Origin: Burkholderia cepacia ATCC 25416
GTDB taxonomy: Bacteria > Pseudomonadota > Gammaproteobacteria > Burkholderiales > Burkholderiaceae
Direction of reading: 5' to 3'
Length of the DNA stretch: 64,000 nucleotides
NCBI RefSeq assembly: GCF_001411495.1
Contig: NZ_CP012981.1
Span: 3,162,001 to 3,226,000 of the forward strand
Every line of letters begins with the position of its first letter. Positions within the stretch are counted from its first letter, which is position 1. The notes under the pieces are model-generated. The model was given only the letters and a program-made list of their open reading frames with translations, was not told the origin of the DNA and did not search any database. The position numbers were made by a program, and so were the translations under genes. Shown here in pieces: positions 55,434 through 63,454 of this stretch.

Positions 55434-55447
55434 CTTGTCATAACAAG
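55434..55447. promoter_or_regulatory. HutC/GntR-type operator candidate
   Basis: CTTGT-CATA-ACAAG, a perfect dyad of five-base arms, starts seven bases upstream of the regulator ATG and just after the predicted transcription start. HutC-type regulators are known to bind CTTGT/ACAAG-like dyads, so autorepression is likely. Confidence 0.5.
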
Positions 55448-55454
55448 TTGATCG

Positions 55455-56222
55455 ATGACCTCACCCAACGTCGTGCCGCTGTCCGCGGCCCCGCTCTACG
55501 TGCAGATCAAGGACACGCTGCGCGCACGCATCCTCGACGGCACCTATGCGCCGCACAGCCGGATGCCTTCGGAGCATGAACTCTGCGCGGCGTTCGGCGT
55601 CAGCCGGATCACGGTGCGCCAGGCGCTCGGCGATCTGCAGAAGGAAGGACTGCTGTTCAAGCTGCACGGCAAGGGCACCTTCGTGTCGAAGCCGAAGGCA
55701 TTCCAGAACGTGACGTCGCTGCAGGGCTTCGCCGAGGCGATGTCGTCGATGGGCTACGAGATCGTCAACCAGGTGCGCAGTGTCCGAACCGTCAAGGCCG
55801 ACCGCCATCTCGCAACGAAGCTGAACGTGCCGGAAGGCGCGCCGCTCGTCGAGATTCACCGCGTGCGGCTGCTGAACCGCGAGCCCGTGTCGCTCGAACA
55901 GACCTGGGTGCCCGAGGCGCTCGGCAAGCGCCTCGCGGGTGCCGATCTCGCGACCCGCGACATCTTCCTCGTGCTGGAAAACGACTGCGGCATTCCGCTC
56001 GGCCATGCCGACGTGTCGATCGACGCGATCCTCGCCGACGACGAGATCGTCGATGCGCTGCACGTCGAGGAAAGCAGCCCCGTGCTGCGCATCGAGCGCC
56101 TCACGCATGACGCGTCGGGTGCACCGATCGACTACGAATATCTGTACTTCCGCGGCGATGCCTTCCAGTACCGGCTGCGCATCGACCGGCAAAAACCGCG
56201 CAAACCTGCAAGGAAACAATGA
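55455..56222 (+). CDS. GntR-family regulator, HutC subgroup
   Basis: A 255-residue regulator with a winged helix at about 10-75 (LYVQIKDTLRARILDGTYAPHSRMPSEHELCAAFGVSRITVRQALGDLQKEG) and a UTRA ligand domain beginning near KAFQNVTSLQGFAEAMSSMG. The UTRA fold binds small acids or sugars. The stop overlaps the ATG of the following flavoprotein (ATGA), so regulator and enzyme are translationally coupled. No clear Shine-Dalgarno is seen before its own ATG. Confidence 0.9.
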   Translation: MTSPNVVPLSAAPLYVQIKDTLRARILDGTYAPHSRMPSEHELCAAFGVSRITVRQALGDLQKEGLLFKLHGKGTFVSKPKAFQNVTSLQGFAEAMSSMGYEIVNQVRSVRTVKADRHLATKLNVPEGAPLVEIHRVRLLNREPVSLEQTWVPEALGKRLAGADLATRDIFLVLENDCGIPLGHADVSIDAILADDEIVDALHVEESSPVLRIERLTHDASGAPIDYEYLYFRGDAFQYRLRIDRQKPRKPARKQ

Positions 56223-57961
56223 TGACTACCCATGTGCTCGAATACGACATCGTCGTGGTCGGCGGCGGCACGGCCGGCCCGATGGCGGCGATCAAGGCGA
56301 AGGAGCGCGACCCGTCCCTGCGCGTGCTGCTGCTCGAAAAAGCCAACGTGAAACGCAGCGGCGCGATCTCGATGGGGATGGACGGCCTGAACAACGCGGT
56401 GATTCCCGGGCATGCGACGCCCGAGCAATACACGCGCGAGATCACGATCGCCAACGACGGGATCGTCGACCAGGAAGCCGTGTACGCGTATGCGACACAC
56501 AGCTTCGCGACGATCGAGCAGCTCGACCGCTGGGGCGTGAAGTTCGAGAAGGACGGCACCGGCGACTATGCGGTGAAGAAGGTCCATCACATGGGTTCGT
56601 ACGTGCTGCCGATGCCGGAAGGACACGACATCAAGAAGGTGTTGTACCGGCAACTGAAGCGCGCGCGCATCGCGATCACGAACCGGATCGTCGCGACGCG
56701 CGTGCTGACCGACGCACAGGGCCGCGCGAGCGGCGTACTCGGCTTCGACTGCCGCACGGCCGAGTTCCACGTGATCCGCGCGAAGGCCGTGATTCTCTGC
56801 TGCGGCGCGGCCGGCCGCCTCGGCCTGCCGGCCTCGGGCTACCTGATGGGTACGTACGAGAACCCGACCAACGCGGGCGACGGCTACGCAATGGCCTATC
56901 ACGCCGGTGCCGCGCTCGCGAATCTCGAGTGCTTCCAGATCAATCCGCTGATCAAGGACTACAACGGCCCCGCGTGCGCGTACGTGACGGGCCCGCTCGG
57001 CGGTTTCACCGCGAACGGCAAGGGCGAACGCTTCATCGAATGCGACTACTGGAGCGGCCAGATGATGTGGGAGTTCTACCAGGAACTGCAAAGCGGCAAC
57101 GGCCCCGTGTTCCTCAAGCTCGATCATCTCGCGGAGGAAACGATCCAGACCATCGAGCAGATCCTGCATACGAACGAGCGGCCGAGCCGCGGCCGCTTCC
57201 ATGCGGGGCGCGGCACCGACTACCGCAGCCAGATGGTCGAGATGCACATCTCCGAGATCGGTTTCTGCAGCGGCCACAGCGCGTCCGGCGTGTACGTGAA
57301 CGCACGCGCGGAGACGACCGTGCCCGGCCTTTACGCGGCCGGCGACATGGCGGCCGTCCCGCACAACTACATGCTCGGCGCATTTACGTACGGCTGGTTT
57401 GCCGGGCAGAACGCGGCCGATTACGTGGCCGGCCGCGAGCATGCGCCGGTGAACGACGAACAGGTCGCCGCCGAACGCAAGCGCGTGCTTGCCCCGCTGC
57501 TGCGCGAGCGCGGCCTGGCACCGGCGCAGGTCGAATACAAGCTGCGCCGCATGGTGAACGACTATCTGCAACCGCCGAAAGTGACACGCAAAATGGAAAT
57601 CGGGCTGCAGCGCTTCGATGCCATTACCGAGGATATCGAAGAGATAAAGGCAAGCCATCCGCACGAACTGATGCGCGCCGCCGAGGTGCGCGCGATCCGC
57701 GACTGCGCGGAAATGGCCGCGCGCGCGTCGCTGTTCCGCACCGAGAGCCGCTGGGGGCTGTACCACCATCGCGTCGACTTTCCGCATCGCAACGACGCCG
57801 AATGGTTCTGCCACACCTGGCTGCGCAAGGACGCCGACGGCGCGATGCGCAGCGAGAAGCGCCCGGTCGAACCGTACGTCGTGCCGCTCGCCGACGACGA
57901 TCGCGGCGCCTACACGAATCTTCGCATCCGCGAACCGGCCGCGCTCGCGGCCGCCCTCTGA
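56219..57961 (+). CDS. AprA/FrdA-like FAD-dependent oxidoreductase, substrate unknown
   Basis: A 580-residue flavoprotein of the succinate dehydrogenase/fumarate reductase/adenylylsulfate reductase superfamily. The FAD dinucleotide motif GGGTAG is at 15-20, then LEKANVKRSGAISMGMDGLNNAV, which is AprA-like. GERFIECDYWSGQMMWEFYQEL, and HSASGVYVNARAETTVPGLYAAGDMAAVPHNYMLG toward the FAD-binding end, also match. The next gene encodes a small 2x[4Fe-4S] protein, as AprB accompanies AprA. The two remain distant enough that sulfur metabolism is not assured; no sat or other sulfate genes are near. Confidence 0.82.
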   Translation: MMTTHVLEYDIVVVGGGTAGPMAAIKAKERDPSLRVLLLEKANVKRSGAISMGMDGLNNAVIPGHATPEQYTREITIANDGIVDQEAVYAYATHSFATIEQLDRWGVKFEKDGTGDYAVKKVHHMGSYVLPMPEGHDIKKVLYRQLKRARIAITNRIVATRVLTDAQGRASGVLGFDCRTAEFHVIRAKAVILCCGAAGRLGLPASGYLMGTYENPTNAGDGYAMAYHAGAALANLECFQINPLIKDYNGPACAYVTGPLGGFTANGKGERFIECDYWSGQMMWEFYQELQSGNGPVFLKLDHLAEETIQTIEQILHTNERPSRGRFHAGRGTDYRSQMVEMHISEIGFCSGHSASGVYVNARAETTVPGLYAAGDMAAVPHNYMLGAFTYGWFAGQNAADYVAGREHAPVNDEQVAAERKRVLAPLLRERGLAPAQVEYKLRRMVNDYLQPPKVTRKMEIGLQRFDAITEDIEEIKASHPHELMRAAEVRAIRDCAEMAARASLFRTESRWGLYHHRVDFPHRNDAEWFCHTWLRKDADGAMRSEKRPVEPYVVPLADDDRGAYTNLRIREPAALAAAL

Positions 57962-57972
57962 GGAGCCCTACC

Positions 57973-58218
57973 GTGCCCCATACCCCGCACGACATCTTCC
58001 TGCGCAGCAGCGCGCCCGTGACGATCGACGAGGAACGCTGCATTGCCGACAAGGGCTGCACCGTCTGCGTCGACGTGTGCCCGCTCGACCTGCTCGCGAT
58101 CGACGTGACCAAGGGCAAGGCCTACATGCAGTTCGACGAATGCTGGTACTGCATGCCGTGCGAGCGCGACTGCCCGACCGGCGCGGTCAAGGTCGACATC
58201 CCTTACCTGCTGCGCTGA
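57973..58218 (+). CDS. 2x[4Fe-4S] ferredoxin-like subunit
   Basis: An 81-residue protein starting at GTG 57973, eleven bases after the flavoprotein stop and behind AGGAGC. Two iron-sulfur motifs are readable: C23, C29, C32, C36 (CIADKGCTVCVDVCP) and C57, C60, C63, C67 (CWYCMPCERDCP). The first has a longer gap between its first two cysteines, a feature shared with AprB-like subunits. It is probably the electron-transfer partner of the flavoprotein. Confidence 0.88.
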   Translation: MPHTPHDIFLRSSAPVTIDEERCIADKGCTVCVDVCPLDLLAIDVTKGKAYMQFDECWYCMPCERDCPTGAVKVDIPYLLR

Positions 58219-58377
58219 GCGCGCGCGCGGCCGGTCGTCGTCGCGCCGCCCGCGCGGGCCGTGCATCGACGACGTGACGGCCGGACCGGCGTTCGCCAGG
58301 TTCGCGCCATCATGCCGCGCCGCCCATGCATCGCGCTGCGCGAGCAGCGGCTTTTTCACCGAACCGATCCTTTGCCC

Positions 58378-59373
58378 ATGACCGCTTTCTCTTCCACCGC
58401 CTCGCTGCCCGGCACGCACGATCCGGATCGTGCCGCACTCGCCCTCCGCCTCGCCGCGCCCGACGCATCCGTGCGCCGCATCGCACTGATCGAGCTTGCC
58501 GATCTCGAGGAATCCGATCTGGTGCCGTCATTCGTTGCGGCACTGTGCGACGATCCGTCGGCCGACGTACGCAGCGAGGCTGCGCGCGTGCTCGGCGCAT
58601 GGGAACAGCCCGACGTCGTCGACGCACTGTGCGGCGCATTGCTCGATCCGGACGAAGGTGTACGCGCCTCCGCCGCGCAGAGCCTGTCCGAACTGAAGGA
58701 CGCGGCATCGGGTGCCGTGCTGTGCCGATGGGCCGACCGGCCCGAGTCGTTCGTGCGCCGTGCCGTGCTGCGCGGATTGCGCGAGTTGCGCGACCCCGGC
58801 GCGTTCGCGCCCGCGCTGCGCGCACTCGATGCCGAACACGCCGCCGTGCGCGCCGAAGCCGTCGCGGTGCTCGGCTGGCTCAGGGATCCGCGTGCGCTGC
58901 CGTCGCTCGCGTGCATCGCGACCACCGATGCCGCAGCGGACGTGCGACGCGCCGCGGTCGGCGCGATCGGGTTCGCGGCACCCGACGATGCGGCCACCAT
59001 CGACGCACTGCTCGCCGCGCTGCGCGACCGCGAATGGCAGGTGCGCGAGGAAGCGGCCACGACGCTCGGCAAGTTGCGGGTCGCGGCCGCGCGCGACCCG
59101 CTCGCCGCCGCGCTCGACGACGACTACTGGCAGGTGCGCTTGCGTGCCGCGCGTGCGCTCGGGCAACTGCGCGATGCTGCTGCGGCGCCGGCCGTCGTCG
59201 CACTGATGTCGCATGCGATCAGCAACCTGCGCAAGGAAGCCGCGCTTGCGCTCGGTGAATTGCGCGACCGCGCGACGTTGCCCGCGCTCACCCACGCGCT
59301 GGAGGATCACGATCCGGAAGTACGCAAAGCCGTGCGAATCGCGATCCGGCAAATCGACGACGCGCCGCGATGA
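58378..59373 (+). CDS. HEAT-repeat protein, accessory to the flavoprotein operon
   Basis: A 331-residue protein made almost wholly of HEAT repeats of the PBS-lyase type, about nine copies of roughly 31 residues, e.g. DREWQVREEAATTLGKL, DDYWQVRLRAARALGQLRD and SNLRKEAALALGELRD. Such proteins act as scaffolds or in cofactor attachment. The ATG at 58378 starts the first repeat region. It lies 159 bases after the ferredoxin, and its stop overlaps the DUF971 start (ATGA). A role in maturation of the flavoprotein complex is an inference. Confidence 0.8.
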   Translation: MTAFSSTASLPGTHDPDRAALALRLAAPDASVRRIALIELADLEESDLVPSFVAALCDDPSADVRSEAARVLGAWEQPDVVDALCGALLDPDEGVRASAAQSLSELKDAASGAVLCRWADRPESFVRRAVLRGLRELRDPGAFAPALRALDAEHAAVRAEAVAVLGWLRDPRALPSLACIATTDAAADVRRAAVGAIGFAAPDDAATIDALLAALRDREWQVREEAATTLGKLRVAAARDPLAAALDDDYWQVRLRAARALGQLRDAAAAPAVVALMSHAISNLRKEAALALGELRDRATLPALTHALEDHDPEVRKAVRIAIRQIDDAPR

Positions 59374-59684
59374 TCGCGCCGACCGAAATTGCACTCGATC
59401 ACGCTACACGCACGTTGACGCTCCGCTGGCCGGACGGTCGCACGCAACACATCGGTTATGCGCGGCTGCGCGGCGATTGCCCGTGTGCGGAATGCCGAAG
59501 GATCCGGCTCGACGGCGGTCGTGTCGATGCGCGGCCCGACCTGACGCTGGCCGGCCTCGAAGCAGCCGGATACGGCATCCGCGCCCTCTTCGGCGACGGC
59601 CATGCCCGCGGCATCTATCCGTGGCCGTTTTTGGCCGACATGGCTGACATTGCTGACAGGGCGGACACGACGGCGCGGCCGTGA
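59370..59684 (+). CDS. DUF971 family protein
   Basis: A 104-residue DUF971 domain protein: ALDHATRTLTLRWPDGRTQHIGYARLRGDCPCAECR with cysteines C37, C39 and C42, then GIRALFGDGHARGIYPWPFLADM. The domain also occurs fused to Mrp/ApbC-type Fe-S carriers and gamma-butyrobetaine dioxygenases. Standing next to a [4Fe-4S] protein it may help in cluster assembly, but this is inference. Its ATG overlaps the HEAT-protein stop by four bases. Confidence 0.85.
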   Translation: MIAPTEIALDHATRTLTLRWPDGRTQHIGYARLRGDCPCAECRRIRLDGGRVDARPDLTLAGLEAAGYGIRALFGDGHARGIYPWPFLADMADIADRADTTARP

Positions 59685-59781
59685 CGTGGCTCCCGCGGGT
59701 GCGGGGACGACATGGCAGACGTGCGGAAACGCTGCGATACTGACGCCCACGATCGTCTCCACCCACCGTGGGAGTCACAAC

Positions 59782-60666
59782 ATGCAAACCGCAGTCGGAT
59801 TCATCGGCCTCGGCGTGATGGGCACGCCGATGGCGCTCAATCTCGCGCGGGCCGGCACGCCGCTCGTCGTATGGAGCCGGTCGCACGGCAGCGACGATGC
59901 GTTGCGCGACGCCGGCGCACGCGTGGCCGAGCACGCCGACGACGTGTTCGCCGCCTGCTCCACCGTGATCCTGATGCTCGCGAACGACGCGGCAATCGAC
60001 GCCGTTCTCGCGCGCGGCACGCCCGGTTTTGCTACCCGTGTCGGCGGGCACACCATCGTGAACATGGGCACGAACGCACCCGGTTATTCGCGCGCGCTGG
60101 CCGATGAAATCGCCGCCGCGTCGGGCCGTTACGTCGAAGCGCCGGTGTCGGGTTCGCGCAAGCCGGCCGAAGCCGGCCAACTCGTCGTGATGCTCGCCGG
60201 CGCGCCGGACGACGTCGACGCCGTCCGCGCGCTCGTGAAGCCGCTGTGCCGCGACAGCTTCGTGTGCGGCGACGTACCGTCGGCGCTGACGATGAAGCTC
60301 GCCGTGAACCTGTTCCTCATCACGATGGTCACCGGCCTGACCGAAGCCACGCATTTCGCGCAAAGCCACGGTATCGATCTCGCCCGCTTCGCCGACGTGC
60401 TGAACGCGGGACCGATGGCGAGCGACGTGTCGCGCGTGAAACTCGGCAAACTCGTCGCGGCGGATTTCTCGGTGCAGGCCGCGATCACCGACGTGCTGAA
60501 AAATGCGCGCCTCGTCGCGGAATCCGCGCGCGGCGCCAACATCGCGTCGCCGCTGCTCGACATCTGCCACGCGCTTTACGGCGAGACCGAGCGGGCCGGA
60601 CATGGTGCGGACGACATGGTCGCCGTGATCCGCGCGATCGAGCAGCGAACGCACGACGCGCGGTGA
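59782..60666 (+). CDS. NAD(P)-dependent beta-hydroxyacid dehydrogenase family protein
   Basis: A 294-residue dehydrogenase of the 3-hydroxyisobutyrate/tartronate semialdehyde reductase family. It shows the Rossmann motif VGFIGLGVMGTPMALNL, the substrate loop YVEAPVSGSRKPAEAGQLVVMLAG, and the catalytic lysine in ALTMKLAVNLFLI. It is a second paralogue in the window besides 34770-35663. Its substrate is unknown. It lies 97 bases after the DUF971 gene and could share the transcript. Confidence 0.88.
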   Translation: MQTAVGFIGLGVMGTPMALNLARAGTPLVVWSRSHGSDDALRDAGARVAEHADDVFAACSTVILMLANDAAIDAVLARGTPGFATRVGGHTIVNMGTNAPGYSRALADEIAAASGRYVEAPVSGSRKPAEAGQLVVMLAGAPDDVDAVRALVKPLCRDSFVCGDVPSALTMKLAVNLFLITMVTGLTEATHFAQSHGIDLARFADVLNAGPMASDVSRVKLGKLVAADFSVQAAITDVLKNARLVAESARGANIASPLLDICHALYGETERAGHGADDMVAVIRAIEQRTHDAR

Positions 60667-60712
60667 ATCGTCACCGGCCGCCCTCTCGACCACGCGCACG
60701 CATCGATCCGTC

Positions 60713-61204
60713 ATGTCCGACTCGCCCCGCTCCCCGACCGGCGTCATCGCCTCCATACGCCCCGTTCCCGCCGTGATCGGCGTCGTCCTGCGGGAACGCG
60801 ACGTGCTGCTGGTGCGCCGCGCCAATCCGCCCGATGCGGGCTGCTGGGGCTTTCCCGGCGGCAAGATCGAAGCAGGCGAATCGATTGCGAGCGCGATCGT
60901 GCGCGAGATCGTGGAAGAGACGACCGTCGACGTCGAGGCACTCGACGTCTTTACCGCGCTGGATGCCTTCGATTACGATGCCGGCGGCAACGTGCACCAA
61001 CATTTCGTCATGGTCGCGGTGCTGTGCAACTGGTTGCGCGGCACACCTGCTGCCGGCGACGACGCGCTCGACGCGCGCTGGTTCGATCTCGCCGAGCTCG
61101 ACCGCGACGATTTGCCGATGAGCGCGGGCGTTCGCGACGTCGCGCGACGAGCGATCGAACGTGCCGCGAGCCTCGGCGACGCACGGCGTCCGGCCATTCC
61201 CTGA
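60713..61204 (+). CDS. Nudix hydrolase
   Basis: A 163-residue Nudix protein. The box spans about 49-72: GGKIEAGESIASAIVREIVEET follows the consensus GX5EX7REUXEE. The position normally held by glycine after EE is threonine. Such enzymes hydrolyse nucleoside diphosphate derivatives or oxidised nucleotides; the substrate is not clear. It stands 46 bases after the dehydrogenase. Confidence 0.9.
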   Translation: MSDSPRSPTGVIASIRPVPAVIGVVLRERDVLLVRRANPPDAGCWGFPGGKIEAGESIASAIVREIVEETTVDVEALDVFTALDAFDYDAGGNVHQHFVMVAVLCNWLRGTPAAGDDALDARWFDLAELDRDDLPMSAGVRDVARRAIERAASLGDARRPAIP

Positions 61205-61306
61205 ACAACGCCGTCTGCCCGCATCCCTTGCGAGCGGCCCGATCGCGGCCATGACGGTGTCGGCGGGCCGCCGACCTTCAAACTACAAATCAAGACAGGT
61301 CAAACC

Positions 61307-61771
61307 ATGATCAGAATTCGCAAGTCCACCGAGGCCGACGGCGCACGCGTGCTGGATATCTGGCGCAACGCGGTCGACGCGACGCATCACTTCCTGAGCG
61401 ACGACGACCGTCGCGCGATCGAATCCGAAGTGGTCGGGTTCCTGCCCGGTGCGCCGCTCGATCTCGCCGTCGACGAGGCCGACCATGCGATCGGCTTCAT
61501 GCTGCTCGACGGCAGTCACATGGAAGCCTTGTTCGTCGATCCCGCGCACCATGGGGCAGGCGTCGGACGCCTGCTCGTGGAAGACGCACTCACGCGTCAT
61601 CCCGACCTGTCGACCGACGTCAACGAGCAGAACGAATCGGCAGCGCGATTCTATGAGCGGCTCGGCTTCGAGCGCTGCGGGCGCTCGGCGCTCGATGGAC
61701 AAGGACGGCCCTATCCGCTGATTCACCTGCGCCATCGCGCGGCACCGTCCTCGTCGCCACGGCACGCATGA
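61307..61771 (+). CDS. GNAT-family acetyltransferase
   Basis: A 154-residue GCN5-related acetyltransferase. It starts MIRIRKSTEADGARVLDIWRNAVDATHHFL, a YjaB-like pattern. The acetyl-CoA-binding motif is in the central LFVDPAHHGAGVGRLLVEDAL. The end LGFERCGRSALDGQGRPYPLIHLRH matches the C-terminal strand. Target unknown. Confidence 0.88.
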   Translation: MIRIRKSTEADGARVLDIWRNAVDATHHFLSDDDRRAIESEVVGFLPGAPLDLAVDEADHAIGFMLLDGSHMEALFVDPAHHGAGVGRLLVEDALTRHPDLSTDVNEQNESAARFYERLGFERCGRSALDGQGRPYPLIHLRHRAAPSSSPRHA

Positions 61772-61902
61772 CCCGTCTGGCCGGCGCGGGAGATCGCGCC
61801 GCCCTCTACGTCACACGCACGGCACATGCGAACGCGGCTGCGTACTACCGAGTCCGCGCCCCGCATGCCGCGCGTGCACCGGTACGCGTGCCAGGTGACG
61901 CA

Positions 61903-62457
61903 TCATGCGCGACGCATCGGCAGCACGCGTTCGACCATTGAAAAAGCGCGCTGCATGAAGCCGTTGAACCGGTCGGCGTCGCGCCGCAGCCCTGACTGCT
62001 GCCCACCGATCAGGCACAAGTGCACGGCCTGCCCGACGATCTCGGCCTCGCCCGGCGTGCGCACCAGCCGGCGCGACGTGTCGATCGCAAACGCGAGCCG
62101 CGCCGCGTCGACACGCTGCTGGCATTCCGCGACCAGCGGATCGTGCAATGCCCAGGCACGGATCGCAATTTCACGCCCTGGCCGTTTCTCGGCGGCAATG
62201 CGCAGGTAGCGCAACAGCGTGTCCCCGGCACCGTGGCCCTCCGCCGCATACGCCAGCATGCGCGCGGTGTAGTCGTCCTCCCACGCGGTCAGCAGGGTCC
62301 TGACGAAGTCCTCGCGATTGCGAAAGTGGTGATAGAACGATCCGCGCGTCACGTTCAGCCGACGCGCGAGGCTCTCGGCCGAAATGCCCACATACCCCTC
62401 TCCGTCGAGGGCGTCGAAGCCCGCGGCAATCCAGTCGTTTCGCGTCAGTGTGCTCAT
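61903..62457 (-). CDS. TetR-family transcriptional regulator
   Basis: A 184-residue TetR regulator with an N-terminal helix-turn-helix: ISAESLARRLNVTRGSFYHHFRNREDFVRTLL. The C-terminal ligand domain is of the TetR_C type. I chose the ATG at 62457 (MSTLTRND). An in-frame ATG at 62469 would overlap the operator-like palindrome at 62466-62484, which makes the downstream start more sensible. It is divergent from the DJ-1/PfpI gene and probably controls it. Confidence 0.85.
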   Translation of the reverse strand: MSTLTRNDWIAAGFDALDGEGYVGISAESLARRLNVTRGSFYHHFRNREDFVRTLLTAWEDDYTARMLAYAAEGHGAGDTLLRYLRIAAEKRPGREIAIRAWALHDPLVAECQQRVDAARLAFAIDTSRRLVRTPGEAEIVGQAVHLCLIGGQQSGLRRDADRFNGFMQRAFSMVERVLPMRRA

Positions 62458-62465
62458 CGTCTTCG

Positions 62466-62484
62466 CCATACAGGCTGTGTATGG
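62466..62484. promoter_or_regulatory. TetR operator candidate
   Basis: CCATACA-GGCTG-TGTATGG, a perfect dyad with seven-base arms and a five-base centre, lies in the TetR/DJ-1 divergent region. The size and symmetry match TetR operators. Confidence 0.5.
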
Positions 62485-62565
62485 TGCGGCATGGACAGAT
62501 AGGCTGCGCACTCTATCACGGCCGCCGCCGCTTCCGGCAGCGCGCCATTACGTAAGGAGTCCGCC

Positions 62566-63219
62566 TTGAAAGACATCGCGCTCGTCGCATTCGACCGGTT
62601 CACCGATATCGACCTGTTCCTGATGTGGGACATTCTCGGTCGCAACAGCAAGGACTGGCGCGTCCGGATCCTGGGCGCGCAGCCGGTGCTGCATTCCGCC
62701 CATGGTCTGGCGATCCCGACGCACGGCCCGCTCGCCGACGCCAATCGCGCCGACGCGGTCCTGTTTTCGAGCGGCAAGGAAGGCGTACCGGCCGCGCTCG
62801 CCGATCCCGGTTTCCTGCCGTCGTTCGATCTCGATCCCGAACGCCAGCTTGTCGGGTCGATCTGCGGCGGCGCCTTCATTCTCGAACGGCTCGGGCTGCT
62901 ACCGCAGCGCCGCGCGACGACGCACCCCGAAGCGCGGCAGGGTTTGCAGGCAGTCGGGCTGCAAGTGATGGACCAGCCGCTGGTGTGTCACGGCAACGTC
63001 GCGACCGCGGGCGGATGCCTTGCGTCGCTCTACCTGACGGGATGGCTGGTCGAATCGATGTTCGATGCGGACAAGCGGCGCGAAACGCTGCTGCCCTTGC
63101 TGCCTGCCGGGCAACGGGAGATTTTCGAAGCGCTGATCGAGTTCAGTCTCGGGCAGGGTGCGGGACGCGCCACGGGCCCGATCCGGATCGTCGAAGGCGG
63201 AAACGGGATTGCGGCATGA
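62566..63219 (+). CDS. DJ-1/PfpI family protein
   Basis: A 217-residue protein of the DJ-1/PfpI superfamily. The nucleophile elbow is SICGGAF with C100; E10-like acidic positions and the N-terminal KDIALVAFDRFTDIDLFLMWDIL match the isonitrile hydratase-like branch. It starts at TTG 62566 behind a good AAGGAG. Members include glyoxalase, protease and isonitrile hydratase activities, so function is open. The TetR gene is divergent. Confidence 0.85.
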   Translation: MKDIALVAFDRFTDIDLFLMWDILGRNSKDWRVRILGAQPVLHSAHGLAIPTHGPLADANRADAVLFSSGKEGVPAALADPGFLPSFDLDPERQLVGSICGGAFILERLGLLPQRRATTHPEARQGLQAVGLQVMDQPLVCHGNVATAGGCLASLYLTGWLVESMFDADKRRETLLPLLPAGQREIFEALIEFSLGQGAGRATGPIRIVEGGNGIAA

Positions 63220-63454
63220 CGCGCGGGTCGATGGTCTGCCGCTAGCCGGCACCCTTCTGCATCGTCGCGCCTCATGCGTCCTGCCAGGCCAACGGCGAAT
63301 CGGGACGCATTCGCGGGCGATCCCAGGCATCGATCGGATCGGCTTGCGCCGCACGGATGGTTGTTTGCCAGGCTGAACGAGTCCGTCGTGGGCCGGGAAA
63401 TGCTAACCTCTCGGCCTCTCTGAACGACACCGCGTGAAGCAACAGGATTCGACC

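Larger units (their letters stand above)
55132..55454. other. Divergent region between the MFS gene and the HutC-type regulator
   Basis: A 323-base gap. On the plus strand a promoter (TTGGGA at 55397-55402, 17 bases, TACACT at 55420-55425) is followed at once by the palindrome CTTGTCATAACAAG. No clear promoter of the MFS gene and no gene are seen. Confidence 0.5.
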
